A DNA stretch of 64,000 bases from Terripilifer ovatus (GTDB taxonomy: Bacteria > Pseudomonadota > Alphaproteobacteria > Rhizobiales > Beijerinckiaceae). The stretch lies in NCBI GenBank assembly GCA_029222685.1, contig JARHVB010000008.1:62001-126000 (forward strand), written 5' to 3'. The translations under genes were made by a program, and so were the position numbers. The first letter of the stretch is position 1. Each line of letters opens with the position of its first letter. The notes beneath the pieces are model-generated. The model saw nothing but the letters and a program-made list of their open reading frames with translations, ran no database searches and was not told the DNA's origin. Shown in pieces: positions 61,760 to 64,000 of the stretch.

Positions 61760-62384
61760 GTCCGCCTCCCCTTCGCCTCACTCATCGCCCGCTCCCGCGC
61801 CAGGCGGATCAGCTCCGCCCGCAGGTCCAGCGCCTCGTTGGCATCCATCATTTCAGTCAACGACAGCCGGCACACATCAGCGACGCTGTAGATTGGCGGG
61901 TCGGCGATGATCGGCCGCCAGGCCATCATGCGCAGCGACACGTTCGGCGCGATCCGCCGCAATTCCTTGGGCGCGATCAGCGGCTGCTCGTCCTGGCCTG
62001 CGCCATCAAGCTGCTGAGCACGCCGGCGTCGAAAAAACGCCCGAACTGCACCTCCGCGGCCCAGACGGAAACGGCGATCATCTCGTCGAGCCGTCCGGGC
62101 TTCATGCCCGGCACGCACGGCTCACCGTTGACCCGCACCTGAGACAGCAGGCCTTCCATCAGCCGGCGCGTGGCGCTGGAATTGCGGTCGCGCATCGCCT
62201 GGGCGAAGGCCGCGACAAACGCCTTTTCGCCGGCGATCTTGCTGCCCTCCGCGCCCACCATGGCCTCGATGATCTGGGCGAACGGCCCCACCACATCGAG
62301 CATGAGATCGGCGAGGTCGAACGCCTCCCACCCCAGAATCTCATCGAATTTATAGACGTCCTTGCCGATCTTCTTCTCAGCCAT
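61756..62384 (-). CDS. Tail-assembly chaperone GT (minus-one frameshift product)
   Basis: A minus-one slip at the slippery site (62031-62037) joins the first 118 codons of the G frame to an open frame that runs to 61756, giving about 209 residues. The extension contains IAPKELRRIAPNVSLRMMAWRPIIADPPIYSVADVCRLSLTEMMDANEALDLRAELIRLARERAM, a helical domain not found in G alone. This mirrors the G/GT pair of lambda and many tailed phages. The overlapping frames fit well; frameshifting itself is inferred. Confidence 0.7.
61977..62384 (-). CDS. Tail-assembly chaperone G
   Basis: 135 residues from ATG 62384 (MAEKKIGKDVYKFDEILGWEAFDLADLMLDVVGPFAQIIEAMVG), a helical protein with SATRRLMEGLLSQVRVNGEPCV. 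Located immediately after the tube gene and before the tape measure, the invariable place of tail chaperones. It stops at 61977 in the zero frame. Confidence 0.78.
   Translation of the reverse strand: MAEKKIGKDVYKFDEILGWEAFDLADLMLDVVGPFAQIIEAMVGAEGSKIAGEKAFVAAFAQAMRDRNSSATRRLMEGLLSQVRVNGEPCVPGMKPGRLDEMIAVSVWAAEVQFGRFFDAGVLSSLMAQARTSSR
62031..62037 (-). promoter_or_regulatory. Slippery heptamer T TTT TTC for programmed frameshifting
   Basis: On the minus strand codons CGT TTT TTC place a T TTT TTC heptamer in the X XXY YYZ register of the G frame. A slip back by one nucleotide keeps both Phe anticodons paired and enters the frame that reads RRRRAQQLDG onward. This is a canonical minus-one site, in the expected gene. 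No strong downstream stem was drawn by hand. Confidence 0.7.
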
Positions 62385-62386
62385 GC

Positions 62387-62831
62387 TCAGCCCCTCGCCA
62401 CGTCAATGGTGCCGGGTTCCCAGCACGGACAGAAGATTTCCCATTCGCGCTCGGAGGCGTTCTTGCCCTTCTGCGGCATAGCCTCCTTGGTGACGATGGC
62501 CGTGGTGCAGCCGCCGGATTCGCCGCAGCTCAGATCGACGAAGCCGATGTTGAACGTGAGGCCGGTCAGCGCGCCGGCGCGCTGGCGCGAGACCTTGTTG
62601 ATTGGCCGGGCTGGTCTGCAGCAGTTTCAGGGTCAGTTTCGCCGAACGGTCGGCGCTGATGGAGACGATGGAGGCGCCGTCGGCGCCGATCAGCGGTGTG
62701 CCCAGTTCGGTACTTCGTTCAAGCTTGATCACGTCGTCGCCGTCGGCAAATCCCTGAATGCGGACGCCGTCAATCTGCAGGACGACATTGTCCATGCCGT
62801 AGACGCCAAAGGGCGCGGTATCTTGTGCCAT
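62387..62831 (-). pseudogene. Tail tube protein gene with a frameshift
   Basis: Starts at ATG 62831 (MAQDTAPFGVYGMDNVVLQIDGVRIQGFADGDDVIKLERSTE) with LTLKLLQTSPAN. From there the correct continuation lies in another frame: INKVSRQRAGALTGLTFNIGFVDLSCGESGGCTTAIVTKEAMPQKGKNASEREWEIFCPCW, ending at 62387. One extra base near 62602-62604 breaks the gene. The repaired product (about 147 aa) looks like a DUF3277-type tube protein. Without repair the tail cannot form, so either the prophage is defective or the base call is wrong. Confidence 0.78.
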
Positions 62832-62855
62832 GGTTCAAACCTCAAAATGCGCAGT

Positions 62856-64000
62856 TCAGAACTGCATGGTCATGGAAACGGTGACGTAGTGAATGGCTCC
62901 AGCGTAGCGGAACTTCACCTTGATGTCGGGTGCGATGCGGTTGCGCCGCTGCGTCACCGGCACATTGGCCACATCGTCAACCTGGATCTCGAAGGCGGGC
63001 AGGCGCAGGCCCGTCTCGGCGTCCTCGATGTCGGCGATGATGCCCGCGGCAAAGGCGCGCCGCAGCGGCGGCTCGACGCCGCCGGAAATCACCAGGCTGA
63101 CGCCGCCGGTCGTGTAGGGAATGCGCTGGGTGTTGGCGAGCAGCGACAGGACGGATTCCTGCGTGCGCGCCTTCAGCCAGTCGGCCGCATGGATCTCGTC
63201 GATGAAGGCCCCGCTCGGCACCGTGCCCTCCAGCAGCATGTTGACGCCGCCGATGTTGACATAGGTGTTGGCCGAATGGCCGGCCGCGCTCTGCACGCCG
63301 AGACCGGGAATGAAGCCGGTGATGGCCTGCACGATGCCGGACGTGCGGTCGATCGGATCGACGCCCGGCAGGTTCTTGAACTTCATCGTATAGGCCTGGC
63401 CGCTGTCGATCACGCCCTGGCGCGCCAGGTTGAAATTGGCCTGGTCGAGATCGCGCCCGGCGGCGTATCCCCAGGCGGCGGCGGCCAGATAGGAATTCGG
63501 GTCCGTGTGATAGAAGCACGGCGAGCGGTCGTAGGCCTTGTCCTCGCAATATTCGGCGATCGAGCCGCCGAATTTCGGCGCCGTCGCCGTATGCACGCCC
63601 GACTGCGTGCCCGTGGTGGCGATGGCGCCGCCGCCGGCGCTGGCTGAGACGGAGAACGTGTTCGTCGCCGGTGACACCACATAATAGGTCGTGCCCGCCA
63701 CGAGACCGGTCGGCAGCGCGCCGGTGGTAGAGAAGCGCACCGGATCGCCGGCAAGCAGACCATGCGCCGTCCAGCTGATCACGCCGGGCGTGGCGATGGT
63801 CATCGTCACCGTGGAGGTGGCGTCGGCGACGGCGCCGACGGTCTCCGTATCGACATCGTTGGTGTCGAGGCCGAAGATGACGGCATGCGTCTCCGCCCAG
63901 TCGGCGAGCGTGCGCTGGTTGGCGGTGTCGTTCAGCCCCTTCAGGTGCAGGCCCCAATACCAGTCGTTGTCGGCGGCATAAATGCTGTCCAGTTCGTCGG
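62856..64000 (-). CDS. Phage tail sheath protein, DUF3383-like, 5' part outside the window
   Basis: The frame is open to the right edge (382 codons seen, start beyond 64000). SIYAADNDWYWGLHLKG, AEYCEDKAYDRSPCFYHTDPNSYLAAAAWGYAAGRDLDQANFNLARQGV and GVDPIDRTSGIVQAITGFIPGLGVQ match DUF3383 tail-sheath proteins of myoviruses. An inserted beta-rich domain with Thr/Ala repeats (SVSASAGGGAIATTGTQSGVHTATA) sits in the middle. Followed by the tube gene 24 bases downstream. Confidence 0.88.
   Translation of the reverse strand, partial: DELDSIYAADNDWYWGLHLKGLNDTANQRTLADWAETHAVIFGLDTNDVDTETVGAVADATSTVTMTIATPGVISWTAHGLLAGDPVRFSTTGALPTGLVAGTTYYVVSPATNTFSVSASAGGGAIATTGTQSGVHTATAPKFGGSIAEYCEDKAYDRSPCFYHTDPNSYLAAAAWGYAAGRDLDQANFNLARQGVIDSGQAYTMKFKNLPGVDPIDRTSGIVQAITGFIPGLGVQSAAGHSANTYVNIGGVNMLLEGTVPSGAFIDEIHAADWLKARTQESVLSLLANTQRIPYTTGGVSLVISGGVEPPLRRAFAAGIIADIEDAETGLRLPAFEIQVDDVANVPVTQRRNRIAPDIKVKFRYAGAIHYVTVSMTMQF

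Larger units (their letters stand above)
47013..64000 (-). mobile_element. Contractile-tailed prophage: tail, baseplate and lysis half
   Basis: From 47.0 kb to the right edge nearly all genes are minus-strand phage genes in canonical order: sheath, tube, chaperones, tape measure, baseplate, fibres, lysis. It includes DUF3383 sheath, baseplate J, gp25, spike and DUF2612, so it is a myovirus-type module. No integrase, head genes or attachment sites are visible; these would lie beyond 64 kb. The left limit is placed after the TadG-like gene, between 47002 and about 48.5 kb. No flanking direct repeat was identified. Confidence 0.88.

Overview
The window is GC-rich alphaproteobacterial chromosome, most likely from the order Hyphomicrobiales (Rhizobiales). 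The clues are the tandem 'MRKYLLAG' outer-membrane beta-barrel genes, typical rhizobial palindromic intergenic repeats, many small rhizobial-type ORFs, TRAP-independent Bug/TctC-type binding proteins and chromosomal leucine/tyrosine catabolic genes. I cannot name a genus from sequence alone. No tRNA, rRNA, insertion sequence or CRISPR array was seen.

Layout. (1) 1-20.5 kb: leucine catabolism on the minus strand, namely ivd (14.5-15.7 kb), mccB (4.5-6.1 kb) and mccA (1-2.9 kb), the last followed by an SDR and a truncated secreted protein. A plus-strand Fic gene with a palindrome-rich control region sits between mccB and mccA. Housekeeping and stress genes lie between mccB and ivd: a KirBac channel, two GSTs, a GNAT, DUF599, DUF3253, DUF218, a FecR-domain protein, tam and a Tat-type class A beta-lactamase. 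Upstream of ivd are two large Sel1-repeat secreted proteins, and between these lies a decayed copy of the 5' end of ivd. This is the scar of a tandem [sel1-ivd] duplication. (2) 20.7-26.7 kb: a PLP-dependent basic amino-acid decarboxylase, a GNAT, a DUF4189/peptidoglycan-binding protein, and hppD divergent from an Lrp/AsnC regulator. (3) 26.7-35.2 kb: a coherent aromatic ring-cleavage cluster. The minus-strand genes are DUF1330, gentisate-dioxygenase-like cupin, Bug binding protein, FAH-family hydrolase (frameshifted), VOC protein, a VOC-Rieske ferredoxin fusion and an NMT1/SsuA-like binding protein. A LysR regulator and a divergent DUF1330-flavin monooxygenase pair complete it. (4) 35.2-47 kb: a GH25 lipoprotein, a run of small hypothetical genes including a tandem paralogous pair, DUF2493, PBP4-like DacB, a cold-shock protein, duplicated Omp25/RopB-like genes with duplicated terminators, a tandem pair of candidate small RNAs, and a TadG-like protein. 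(5) 47.0-64.0 kb and beyond the edge: the tail, baseplate and lysis half of a contractile-tailed (myovirus-type) prophage, all on the minus strand. In transcription order it has sheath, tube (frameshifted), tail-assembly chaperones with a T TTT TTC slippery site, tape measure, Dit-like protein, plug, hub, spike, gp25, gpJ, DUF2612, collar protein, a long fibre ending in an SGNH esterase, endolysin, holin, overlapping Rz/Rz1 spanins, an acyltransferase and a small coiled-coil/membrane protein. Head genes and integrase lie outside the window.

The features most worth a second look are the VOC-Rieske ring-cleavage cluster, the tandem small RNAs with wobble-preserved terminators, the Fic-winged-helix gene with its operator cluster, the ivd/Sel1 duplication scar, and the fibre-esterase plus acyltransferase pairing in the prophage.
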